DNA from: Stomoxys calcitrans
Lineage: Eukaryota; Arthropoda; Insecta; Diptera; Muscidae
Direction: 5' to 3'
DNA: 64,000 nucleotides
NCBI RefSeq assembly: GCF_963082655.1
Contig: NC_081553.1
Span: 188,903,011-188,967,010, forward strand
Positions 37,470 through 47,790 of the stretch are shown here, piece by piece (position 1 is the stretch's first letter; each line of letters begins with the position of its first letter). The notes under the pieces are model-generated. The model was not told the origin of the DNA. It saw only the letters and a program-made list of their open reading frames with translations, and searched no databases. A program made the translations under genes and the position numbers.

Positions 37470-38512
37470 TTTGAGTTGTGAGTGAGTTGTGTTAGGACCT
37501 TCGACATCCTTCGTCAATTTGTCCCAGATCGGTCAAGATTTGGATATAGCTGCCATATGGATCGATCCTCCGATTTAGAGTCTTAGGCCCATTAAAGCCA
37601 CATTTATTATCCGATTTAGCTGAAATTTGGGACAGTAAGTTATGTTAAGCTCCTCGATGTCCTTCGTCAATTTGGCCAAATTTGGTCCTGATTTGGATAT
37701 AGCTGCCATATAGACCGATCTCTCGATTTAAGATTTTTTGCCCATAAAAGGCGCATTTATTATCCGATGTCGCCGAAATTTGAGACAGTGAGTTGTGTTA
37801 GGCCCTTCGATATTCTTCGTCAATTTGGCTCAGATCGGTCCAGATTTGGATATAGCTGTCATATAGACCTATCCTCCGATTTAGGGTCTTAGGCCCATAA
37901 AAGGCGCATTTATTTTCCGATGTCGCCGAAATTTGGGACATCGAGTTAGGTTAAATCCCTTGACATAGTTCTGCATTATGGCACAGATCGGTCTAGAATT
38001 GGATATAGCTGCCATATAGACCGATCTCTCGGTTTTAGGTTTTGGGGCCAAAAAAAAAGGCGCATTTATTGTCCGATGTCGGCGCAATTCGGGACAGTGA
38101 GTTGTGTTGGGCCCTTCGACATCGCTCTTCAATTTTACCCAGATCGATCAAGATTTGGATATAGCTGCAATATAGACCTATATCGCGATTTAAAGTCTTG
38201 GCCCAAAAAAGACGCATTTATAATCCGATTTAACTGAAATTTGACACATTGACTTATATTAGGCTTTTCGACATCCATATTGTATATGGTTCAGATCGGT
38301 TTATTTTTAGATATAGCTACTACTACATAATCGAACAATGGCTAGTACTTATTAGTATTTGGTTCAAATCAGATCATATTTCGTTATAACTGCTATGGGA
38401 CGTAAGGTATGCAATTGTCACTTGCTTTTGATGAAAGGTGGTTTACATATATACCCGAGGTGGTGGGTATCCAAAGTTCGGCCCGGCCGAACTTAACGCC
38501 TTTTTACTTGTT
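37470..38512 (+). repeat. DINE-1/Helentron-like repeat array
   Basis: Units with GGATATAGCTGCCATATAGA recur about every 170-180 bp. The end is AAGTTCGGCCCGGCCGAACT then TAACGCCTTTTTACTTGTT. The CCGTCCGTCTGTC start is missing, so it is truncated. Confidence 0.8.
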
Positions 38513-38609
38513 TTCTCCATAGCCAGTTTAAATTTGAAAATATGATATTTCGGACTATATCTATATAACCTTTATATAGAGCGATCTTTTGATTTGAGGC
38601 TTTTGTCTA

Positions 38610-40540
38610 TAAAAGATGCATTGGAGGTACTAGACATTACCTTTGTATCGGAAAATATAAGCGCAAAAATATACGACTTGGAAGTGTTGGATGACCACAG
38701 CTTCTCTGATCATCGTTAGATTAGTTTCAGCCTTGGAGAAAATACTGCAGAAGTGGTCCCTTGGCTTAAGAGAAGAAAGACTGATTGGTATAAATTTTGG
38801 CACAAATTCTGTACGTCTATCCCTTCTAGGCCATTAATGGAAGTGGAAACTGCAGAGGATACAGACATAATGGTCAAGCGGATCACGAAGACACTAAATG
38901 ACACACTTGTGTCATAATGTCTTAATGCCAAGCCAAGGAACAAACAGCGACCGCCGTGGTGGATCCCAGAGCTGGTTAGTCGGAAGAAAGACTGCAGACA
39001 ACTCCTCAACAGAGTGAAAGCCATAAGAGCGCCACACGATTGGGACATCTATAAGGCTGAGCTAAGAAAATATAAAGGCGAGCTAAGAAAGGCTCAGTAA
39101 AAAATCCTTGGTAGAATGTTGCAGCTCCGTGGAGGATACATCTGAGGCCTCTAGGAAGACTCTGTCCTCAAGACCTACTATGGTGGGGTATATTCAGAAG
39201 TCAGAGATTGTATGGACAATGTCGAGTGAAAAAATGCTAGAACTACTTGTTGATACACATTTTCCGGGAAATTCTCCAATGTACAAAGTGGCGCCAAAAC
39301 GAGGTTGTCACTAGTATGCATTTGTCGGAGGTTATTGGGGAAATTGTATCTGAGCCGAAAATCCTTTGGGCGATAAGAAGTTTCGACTCCTTTAAGTCGT
39401 CAGATCCTGATGATGTATCACTGGTTGAATTACAAGCTGTGTCTGATAGACTGGTTCCCAGACTTAGGGAGATTTACACAGCCTGTATCAGTTTGTCATT
39501 AAACCTGTGTAATGGAGGGACACGAAGGTCATTTTCGTTCCGAAAGCAGGAAAACCCTACCACACGAAGGCGAAATATTTTCGACTTATAAGTCTGTCAT
39601 ACTTTATGCTGAAGACTACAGAAAGATTGATAGAAACACATCTTTGGGCAAAGATCAATGGAGATCGCCTGCCTCGGCACCAGCAAGCATATAGTAAAGA
39701 CAAGTCCACCGAAACAGCCCTTCACGACCTAGTCGGCTACAAGGAGGGTTCTCCCGCTGTCAAGGAATATACAATGGTAGCATTTCTTGACATTGAAGGT
39801 GCATTCATAATGCATAATGTAAAATCGACGTCAATTATGAAGGAATTGGAGTTTCTAGGCATCAATGCCCCTGGATATTGTGGCTAGACAAACTGCTGCG
39901 ACCACAGCCTTGAGCCTAAGGGAGCTTTATCTTTGGTCATGTGGCAGCTACGGACACTGTGTTATCTTTGATACAATGTCCGATGTTCCAGACAGTTTGA
40001 ATTACACCCTGTGCCATTTTTTCTAATAAAACCGATTGGAACTACGATATTCCTCGTAAAAGAAGTTTCATTGACTCCAAACTAGACGACTTGGTGGGCT
40101 TTGAAGTGTACTCCAAAATTCTAAAACTGGACATATCGAAGTGGTTACCCGGCCTCTGTAGCGTGTATGTAGCTAAGAAAACCGACAGGCGGCCATAAAA
40201 AACCTGGAGAACGTATTTCTGAACACAAAGCCGCCCTCTACTAACGCAAGTCTCTCAACGAGATGGCTGAACAGTGCAAAATTCAACTGTTCTGGGTGGC
40301 GAGCCACAGAGATATCCCAGAGAATTGTAAAGCGGACGAGCTTGCGAGACTAGGAACTACCCTACACATTCCAGGGATACTGGAATCTGTGAGTATGCCT
40401 CCAGCGACATGTAAGCAAAGTTTTCAGGATCTGGCCCGAAAGACAACGAATGATAGATGGCACCTGAAGTTGAGAGTAATGCTTCTAGCGCACAATCAGT
40501 CATCAGACTAAAGAATGAGGAAGAGACGGATAAACCAGAG
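38610..40540 (+). pseudogene. Non-LTR retrotransposon family A, broken plus-strand copy
   Basis: Order: endonuclease end (LEVLDDHSFSDH-like text, 38680-38715); a linker with RPPWWIPELV (~38950); FKSSDPDDVSLVELQAVSDR (~39390-39450); reverse transcriptase start; TETALHDLVGYKEGS; motif A AFLDIEGAF (~39780-39806). After ~39870 it jumps to the region before RNase H (WSCGSYGHCVIFDTMSDVP, ~39935-39990), then HRDIPENCKADELARLGTTL (~40310-40370). The deleted block differs from that in the 30826-33520 copy. Confidence 0.8.
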
Positions 40541-41200
40541 CTCGGCATCTCGTTCACAGCCTTTGTGTGAAGTTTGTGTTATCGATTCAGATTCTGACAG
40601 CGAAAGTGTCAATGAGAAGGTCATAGCAGCCAAATCGTGAGACGAGGACAGGGGGATGGCGGCAGTAGTTAGCGAGGACTTTGCTCTCGCAAGAGAACCG
40701 AGAAATCGATCCGGGGCATGACGAAGGAGACACAGGAATATGCACCGGCAGAACCGGTATATCTGGCATACCAATCACTTCTATGGTAGCTGGAAAGGCA
40801 ATCAAATCTTCCGAAGAGCCTAACACTGCTAAAACGCTGAAGAAGAAAAAGAGCTCCCCGCTTTCAAGTACTCTGGGAAGACCAAGTCAGCCCTCCCGCT
40901 ATGGAAACTCAAGACAGTGCCTGCGAATGGAGACAAAGTCGGAACAGTAACGAAGGATGCGCGCACGGCTTCTGAGTCTTCATGGACGACTGCGATTTCC
41001 AAAAGGACGCAAGAGCCATCACGGAAGAGGAAGATGGTCGCTGAGAATGATAAGGAGCCGCGCTCTTACGCCATAGTGGCAAGGAAGCCCAACAGAACAT
41101 CCCGTAGTATTCCATAAGATCATAGGTCCCATGTGAAGGATCTGGTAAACGAATGGATTTTCGATCATGTGTTGAACTCTGAAGGGGGTGCACCGATACT
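40541..41200 (+). pseudogene. Probable retrotransposon ORF1 (gag-like) fragment
   Basis: Polar, Lys/Glu/Ser-rich text (AISKRTQEPSRKRKMVAEND, RSYAIVARKP) resembles the variable N-terminal part of non-LTR ORF1 proteins. It has several stops. It seems to continue at 42030-42360 after a Jockey-like insertion, but no clear target duplication was found. Confidence 0.5.
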
Positions 41201-42027
41201 GATTATGAGCTGCGAGCTGCTTACACATTCTACCAACATGCCACAGCAATTTGCGATGAAGTCAAAAGTAGAAATAAGGTCCTCAAGAAACCTTGTTGAC
41301 CACATACAAATCAATTGGTCAGTCTGTGGTAAGTTATTCAGCGCTAATGTGGTCTTGTGGATTAATATTCAGTTCTGTCAAAATGCCGCTCTTCGAACTG
41401 CGACGGGCTGTCTCCTCAGTTCTCATGTGGAGCACCTTCATCAGGAGACAAAGATCCTACCAGTGCGAAGACATAACTACATGCTGTCTAAGCAATACCA
41501 TTTGGGATGTTATCGCAGAGATAGGTGGATAGGTATCTACCGCCCAGAAGCCTCAAAGTAGATCAACATGATCTATGGCATGAGGTTCACTGCTACAAGA
41601 GAGAACCTCTAGTTCAAGCGGCATATCATGCAGGTCTAGACAACATTCATGCAGACACGGTAGCAGATGCGGTAAATAGCTACCGGGTGAATGTCGTCCT
41701 TGGAGAACGACCGTTTTTAGTTGCATCTAAAGAAACTGACCTCCTCCCGCAAACCAGAGTAGTTCTGGTTCGATTACGTTCCGGCAGATGCAGCCGCCTC
41801 AATTCCTACAGAGCAAGGATTGATGCAGATATATGTCCCGATTGTGACCAGGGACACACGACACACGTCACCTGTTTAACTGCCATGCCAGACCTACTCG
41901 ACTCCGACCGAGATCCGTCTGGACGCATCCCATATTAGTCCCAGAATTCCTGGATCTAGACATTTAACAGAATCAAGCAGACGAAGGATAGAACATAAAA
42001 AACTGCTAAAACAACAAAAACAACCAG
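41201..42027 (+). mobile_element. Jockey-like element, 5'-truncated 3' copy
   Basis: It matches the 12227-14634 element: thumb (GATGAAGTCAAAAGTAGAAA), then NAALRTATGCLLSSHVEHLH and RRHNYMLSKQYHLGCYRRDR, then SYRVNVVLGERPFLVA (~41680-41730), a Cys-containing CPDCDQGHTTHVTCL end (~41838-41880), and the same 3' UTR (TTAACAGAATCAAGCAGACG) with an ACAACAAAAACAAC tail. It includes the C-terminal part deleted in that other copy. Confidence 0.82.
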
Positions 42028-42029
42028 CT

Positions 42030-43325
42030 GCGAGTATAGATGGCCTATCTTAACGCTGCACTTTGCGTCAGCGGAATGTATTGACAAATGGGGCGCAAAG
42101 CTCGACCTTGTAAGAAAGATCGACATCCCCTAGCTCCCCGGCGACGTTTCATCAAGGATGAGATGATGGAAGTCTTAAACAAGCAAAACCAAGAATTGAC
42201 GGTGGAGAAATGGGAGGTCTTCAACAGCGGGATGAGAAAAAGGGAAGGAACTCTCCTTGTGGTGGTTACTGATCAAGTCTCCGTAGCAAGTTTGGCTAAG
42301 ACTAAAGGCTACGGGCCCAAGGACGTCTTTTTCAAGATTGGGAAGCCATGTGGAAGATGATGTTACACGGATGGATCAAAGCTAGAGGAGAGTGTGGGCC
42401 TAGGGGTCTACATTGAGTACCCAAGGACTGAGATCTGTTTTAGACTGCTTGACCATTATACGGTCCTGCAGGTGAAGATCCGGGCGATCACGGAATGCGT
42501 GAGGTGGTGTGGTGCTAACGCGTGGACGTCGAGTGCGAACATCTTTACAGACAGTAAAATGGCCATAAGGACAATAATAGGGCGGTAAGATCATGAACAA
42601 TCTTGGCATGTAAGAAGGAAATTAATGCCATTCCTGAGAATATCACTATCCGCATCGTTTTTTGTGCCGGGCCATAACGGAGTAAGGGGGAATGAAAGGG
42701 CAAACGATTTGTCATTGAAGGGCAGAGGACTGCCATAATTAAACTTGGTTAACTCAAAGCCTTTCGGATCGACGCTGAAACGGCAAAACGATCGGTTGGA
42801 CGACGAAAATTTTAAATGGACAACTGGATTGTGAGAAGACGAGGCTATTACTGAGAGGAATTACGAAGGATTTTAGTATAGTTTTCGGTATAACAACGGG
42901 ACACAAAGGACTTCGAGCTCCTTTATGCAAAATATTTCTGAAAGGAATTAAGAAGGATTTAAGAATAGTTTTCGGTACAACAACGGGACACAAAGGACTA
43001 CGAGCTCACTTTATGCAGAGTATGTGGAGAAGATAATGAGACGTCGGAGCATTATCTATATCATTGCCGGGCTTTCGAAGCTAACAGACACCAGCACCTA
43101 GGTAGGGACACAATACCAGACATGAACCAATTTAGGTGCGTTGTATGGAGAACAATTGGGGATTTTGAAAGTATAACGGTATTCCTGACTTGGATTTTCT
43201 ACTTCAGGGTTACTTTTTTTGGTATTGAGAGCGAACAACAAGCCGATTATAGGCTTAGGTGTAAGTCCATAGTGGCATGGGGCGGGTTAACCCCCACACA
43301 TTTTTTTCAACGTAACTTAACCTAA
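42030..43325 (+). pseudogene. Non-LTR retrotransposon family B: ORF1 end fused to RNase H and 3' tail
   Basis: FIKDEMMEVLNKQNQELTVE through VFFKIGKPCG (42148-42350) looks like the end of an ORF1 protein. It is followed at once by CYTDGSKLEESVGLGVYIEY (42361-42420), the start of RNase H, so endonuclease and reverse transcriptase are deleted. Next come IFTDSKMAIRTI (~42540), GHNGVRGNERANDLSLKGRG (~42672-42730), a ~70-bp duplicated piece near 42855-43010, a Cys-rich end (~43015-43080) and a TAACTTAACCTAACC tail at ~43313-43327. Confidence 0.72.
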
Positions 43326-43377
43326 CCTTGTAATTACTTCTCAAAATCCACTTTTAATAAAAATGCGATGAAAAGTA

Positions 43378-43860
43378 ATTTTTATGTCCACCAGCATAAG
43401 ACGGGGTATACTACCTCAGCTACTCCGTTTGCAATAACTCGAAATATTGATCTGCGACCACATAAAGTGTATATATTCCGGATCGTCTAGACATTTGAAG
43501 TCAATATAGCCATGTCCGTCTGTCGAGTTCACGATAGCGGTCGAACAAATAAATATATCCGCTTAAAATTTAGCACAGAAGCTTTTTATTGATGCAGGTC
43601 GTTGGGTTCAGGTTGATATATAGCTGCTATTAAATCTGATCTACTGATTTGATTTCTTGAGCTCCTGGCAGCCGCAATATTTGTCCGACTCGGCTGAAAT
43701 TTTCCACTTAATGCTTTGGTTTTGCAAAACTGTGCCAGGTACAGTCCAAATCGGTCAATTACCTAATATAGTTCTCATATAAACCGATCTCCCGATATGA
43801 CTTCTTGAGGAAACGGCAATTGTTATCTAATTTGGCTGAAATTTGCACGAAGTGCAATAT
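43378..43860 (+). repeat. DINE-1/Helentron-like repeat, 3'-truncated
   Basis: It starts TTTTTATGTCCACCAGCATA, contains CATAAAGTGTATATATTCCG and CATGTCCGTCTGTCGAG, with two internal units, and fades near 43860. Confidence 0.75.
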
Positions 43861-44002
43861 TGTTGTTTTCTTTTTTGAAGGCATTCTTTTTTTAAGCCAT
43901 ATGATGACAACAAAATTCTATTTTTTCCATGTGTCATGTGCTTTTTCTATGTGCCATGTGCTTAATTTTTTTCTCCCTTTGTCACTTAGCATATAAATCA
44001 TG

Positions 44003-45312
44003 TAAAGAGTGATTTGTTAAGAGCTTGATAACTTTTTTTTAAAAAAAAAACGCATAAAATTTGCAAAATCTCATCGGTTCTTTATTTGAAACGTTAGATT
44101 GGTCCATGACATTTACTTTTTGAAGATAATTTCATTTAAATGTTGACCGCGGCTGCGTCTTAGGTGGTCCATTCGGAAAGTCCAATTTTGGGCAACTTTT
44201 TCGAGCATTTCGGCCGGAATAGCCCGAATTTCTTCGGAAATGTTGTCTTCCAAAGCTGGAATAGTTGCTGGCTTATTTCTGTAGACTTTAGACTTGACGT
44301 AGCCCCACAAAAAATAGTCTAAAGGCGTCAAATCGCATGATCTTGGTGGCCAACTTACCGGTCCATTTCTTGAGATGAATTGTTCTCCGAAGTTTTCCCT
44401 CAAAATGGCCATAGAATCGCGAGCTGTGTGGCATGTAGCGCCATCTTGTTGAAACCACATGTCAACCAAGTTCAGTTCTTCCATTTTTGGCAACAAAAAG
44501 TTTGTTAGCATCGAACGATAGCGATCGCCATTCACCGTAACGTTGCGTCCAACAGCATCTTTGAAAAAATACGGTCCAATGATTCCACCAGCGTACAAAC
44601 CACACCAAACAGTGCATTTTTCGGGATGCATGGGCAGTTCTTGAACGGCTTTTGGTTGCTCTTCACTCCAAATGCGGCAATTTTGCTTATTTACGTAGCC
44701 ATTCAACCAGAAATGAGCCTCATCGCTGAACAAAATTTGTCGATAAAAAAGCGGATTTTCTGCCAACTTTTCTAGGGCCCATTCACTGAAAATTCGACGT
44801 TGTGGCAGATCGTTCGGCTTCAGTTCTTGCACGAGCTGTATTTTATACGGTTTTACACCAAGATCTTTGCGTAAAATCTTCCATGTGGTCGAATAACACA
44901 AACCCAATTGCTGCGACGGCAACGAATCGACATTTCACGGTCTTCAGCAACACTCTCAGAAACAGACGCAATATTCTCTTCTGTACGCACTGTACGCATT
45001 CGTGTGGTTGGTTTAATGTCCAATAAAGTAAATTGAGTGCGAAACTTGGTCACAATCGCATTAATTGTTTGCTCACTTGGTCGATTATGTAGACCATAAA
45101 TCGGACGTAAAGCGCGAAACACATTTCGAACCGAACACTGATTTTGGTAATAAAATTCAATGATTTGCAAGCGTTGCTCGTTAGTAAGTCTATTCATGAT
45201 GAAATGTCAAAGCATACTGAGCATCTTTCTCTTTGACACCATGTCTGAAATCCCACGTGATCTGTCAAATACTAATGCATGAAAATCCTAACCTCAAAAA
45301 AATCACCCTTTA
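44003..45312 (-). mobile_element. Full-length mariner/Tc1-type transposon (DD41D spacing)
   Basis: The element is about 1.3 kb. Both ends read TA-AAG(A/G)GTGATTT inward and similarity then decays, so the flanking TA dinucleotides at 44003-44004 and 45311-45312 are the target duplication. It encodes a transposase on the minus strand. It lies in the neuroligin intron immediately downstream of exon 2, with its coding strand the same as neuroligin. Short divergent terminal repeats and a broken reading frame suggest an inactive copy. Confidence 0.85.
44113..45197 (-). pseudogene. Mariner-type transposase, frameshifted
   Basis: The gene would encode about 361 residues, but it reads in two frames. 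The N-terminal part (45197-44853, from an ATG) begins MNRLTNEQRLQIIEFYYQNQ and has a helix-turn-helix-like DNA-binding region. The catalytic part follows in another frame and ends at 44113. The catalytic residues are the Asp of FSDEAHF, the Asp of FQQDGATCHTA and the Asp of LTPLDYFLWG. I count 41 residues between the last two, giving DD41D, a spacing reported for Rosa/VS-type Tc1-mariner elements. The break falls near 44925-44935, where a single-base loss fits the total length of 1,085 nt. The catalytic triad itself is intact. A sequencing error cannot be excluded. Confidence 0.85.
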
Positions 45313-45369
45313 TTTAATGTAATTTGGCCTTACTTGTATGAGAAGCTTTTGTTAATTTGATCTACTTAC

Positions 45370-45587
45370 CATTTATTGGTGAAAATATATTTAAATATAG
45401 GCAGTCTTCTGATTGATTTTCCAGAAATGGCAATAGTCTTTTCAAATACTCTAAGCGTCCCTTGGGCATTTTTTCCAAGGCGGCTGTCTCATTTTGTATA
45501 TTTGGCAAACGTTGCGGGCACACAGGACTGTATTTATCCGATATACGAATGCCATCCCATGGCGCTGGGGCACGTGTGGGACTAAAT
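45370..45587 (-). CDS. Nlg: Neuroligin, second coding exon (partial gene)
   Basis: A 218-nt exon with consensus signals: the acceptor is a pyrimidine-rich tract ending CCAACAG at 45588, and the donor is G|GTAAGTAGA at 45370/45369. Its first base completes an Arg codon begun in the 61951-62855 exon, and it ends in phase 1. The peptide starts FSPTRAPAPWDGIR and ends ENQSEDCLYLNIFSPIN. EDCLYLNIFSP matches the type-B carboxylesterase second signature, and the Cys in SPVCPQ is placed to pair with the Cys of EDCL, as in cholinesterase-fold proteins. NET and NQS are candidate N-glycosylation sites. The esterase core, transmembrane segment and cytoplasmic tail are not in the window as far as I can see. 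A full-length mariner-type transposon begins 57 bp past the donor. Confidence 0.92.
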
Positions 45588-46130
45588 CTGTTGGAAAAAA
45601 TTAAGGGAAAAACGAAAATGAAACACCACATCAAATGTCGATGAAAGATTAGATCGTAATGCATGATTGATAGTAAATAAACACATAAACACACCCACAC
45701 TCATAAATACATAAAAGTTGACATATTATTATAATTTTTGCAAGGATATGAATGAGAGAGAGAGAGAGATTATATCAACAGAAAATGGAAATACCCCCTG
45801 GTTCACAGTGATGATGAAAGGTATAAATACTTCACATCCTATGCTGAAAACAGGGAAACAAATTATGTAGGCTTGTCCCAAGGCCGGGTTTTCTCTGGTT
45901 ATGCTACCCGATCACCATAAGGTAGAGCATCTGACTTATGTGAGGGTCATATATTCGATTACTACTATGATATCACAATGCATCAAATACTGTCTTGGAG
46001 AGCATTTAACGGTCTGTTAGTTAGGTTAGGTTAACCCACTCATGACTGAAACTCCATTCCCCTGTTCGATTGTGGTGAAATTTCGTATTTTCATTATTTA
46101 GAGCATTAATATCGATGTAATAATTTTTAA
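45588..46130. other. Intronic DNA beside exon 2
   Basis: The polypyrimidine/AG acceptor of exon 2 is at 45588-45600. A GA microsatellite lies near 45752-45770. GTTAGTTAGGTTAGGTTAAC near 46016 is a lone TTAGG-like run. Nothing else recognised. Confidence 0.5.
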
Positions 46131-46132
46131 AC

Positions 46133-47790
46133 ATTTTTATACCCTCCACCATAGGATGAGGGTTTACTAATGTCATCATTCTGTTTGTAACTACTCGAAA
46201 TATTCAACTGAGACCCCATAAAGTATATATATTCTTGATCGGCGTGACATTTTGCCGATCTAGCCATGTCCGCCCGTCCGTCTGTCTGTCGAAAACACGC
46301 TAACTTACGATGGAGTAAAGCTAGCCTCTTAAAATTTTGCACAAATACTTTTTATTAGTGTAGATCGGTTGGGATTGTAAATGGGCCATATCGGTCCATA
46401 ACCTGATATAGCTGCCATATAAACCGATCTTGGGTCTTGACGTCTGGAGCCTCTAGAGGGCGCAATTCTTATCCGATTGGAATGAAATTTTGCACGACGT
46501 GTTTTCTTAAGATATCCATCAACTGTGCCAAGTATGGTTTAAATCGGTTCATAATCTGATATAGCTGCCATATAAACCGATCTTGGGTTTTGACTTCTTG
46601 AGTCTCTAGAGGGCGCAATTCCCATCCGATTGAAATGAAATTTGGCACGACGTGTTTTATTATGATAGCCAACAACTGTGACAAGTTTGATTCAAATCGG
46701 TCCATAACCTGATATAGCTGCCATATAAACTGATCTTGGGTTTTGACTTATTGAGCCTCTAAAGGGCGCAACTCTTTTTCGATTGGAATGAAATTTTGCA
46801 CAACGTATTTTATTGTGATAGCTAACAACTGTACGAAATATGGTTCAAATCGGTTCATAACCTGATATAGCTGCCATTTAAACCGATCTTGGGTCTTGAC
46901 TTCTTGAGCCTCTAGAGGGCGCAATTCTTATCCGATTGGAATGAAATTTTGCACGACGTGTTTTCTTATGATATCCAACAACTGTTCCAAGTATGGTTTA
47001 AATCGGTTCATAATCTGATATAGCTGCCATATAAACCGACCTTGGGTCTTGACTTCTTGAGCGCAATTCTTATCCGATTTGGCTGAAATTTTGCATGACG
47101 TATTTTATTCTTACTTTCAAAAACTGTGTCAAAGAAGGTTCAAATCGGTTCATAACCTGATATAGCTGCCATATAAACCGATCTGGGATCTTGACTTCTT
47201 GAGCCTCTGGAGGTCGCAATTATTATCCTATTTGCCTAAAATTTTGTACTACGGATCCTCTCATGACCATCAACATACAGGGTGGCTGATGAATATTGCT
47301 ACAATGATGAATATTGCTACATTTTTTTTTCGGTGTATGGAATACATTTTTCTTTTATTCATGTTAAATTAAATTATTAAATTAATTATTAAATTATTAT
47401 TAATTAAATTAATTAATTAATTAATTAAATTAATTATTAAATTATTATTATTAAATAGAAAAAAAGTTATTACATTTTTTTTTGGTAGCGGCTTTCATCA
47501 GCCACCCTGTAGGTGTTTATTATGATCTGAATCGGTCTATAGCCCGATACAGCTCCCATATAAATCGATCTCTCTATTTTACTTTTTGAGCCCCCAAAGG
47601 ACGCAATTCTTATTCGAATTGGCTGACATTTTACACAGGTCTCCAACATATAATTTAATTGTGGTGCTAACCGCACCATATCTTGTTTTTGCCTAAGAAG
47701 AGATGCCGGGAAAAGAACTCGACAAATGCGATCCATGTAAAAGGGAATATAAGATTCGGCCCGGCCGAACTTAGCATGCTTTTACTTGTT
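46133..47790 (+). repeat. DINE-1/Helentron-like repeat, near-complete with nested MITE
   Basis: It runs from TTTTATACCCTCCACCATAG to GGCCGAACTTAGCATGCTTT and TACTTGTT. It has about six units with GATATAGCTGCCATATAAAC and CTTGACTTCTTGAGCCTC. MITE family 2 is inserted at 47276-47511. Confidence 0.85.
47276..47511 (-). mobile_element. MITE family 2, copy 2
   Basis: A 236-bp copy including TA at 47276-47277 and 47510-47511. Reverse-complemented, I see no difference from 9530-9765. The uninterrupted site is visible near 23839-23860 in a related DINE-like repeat (CAGCATACGTGTTTATTATG). Confidence 0.92.
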
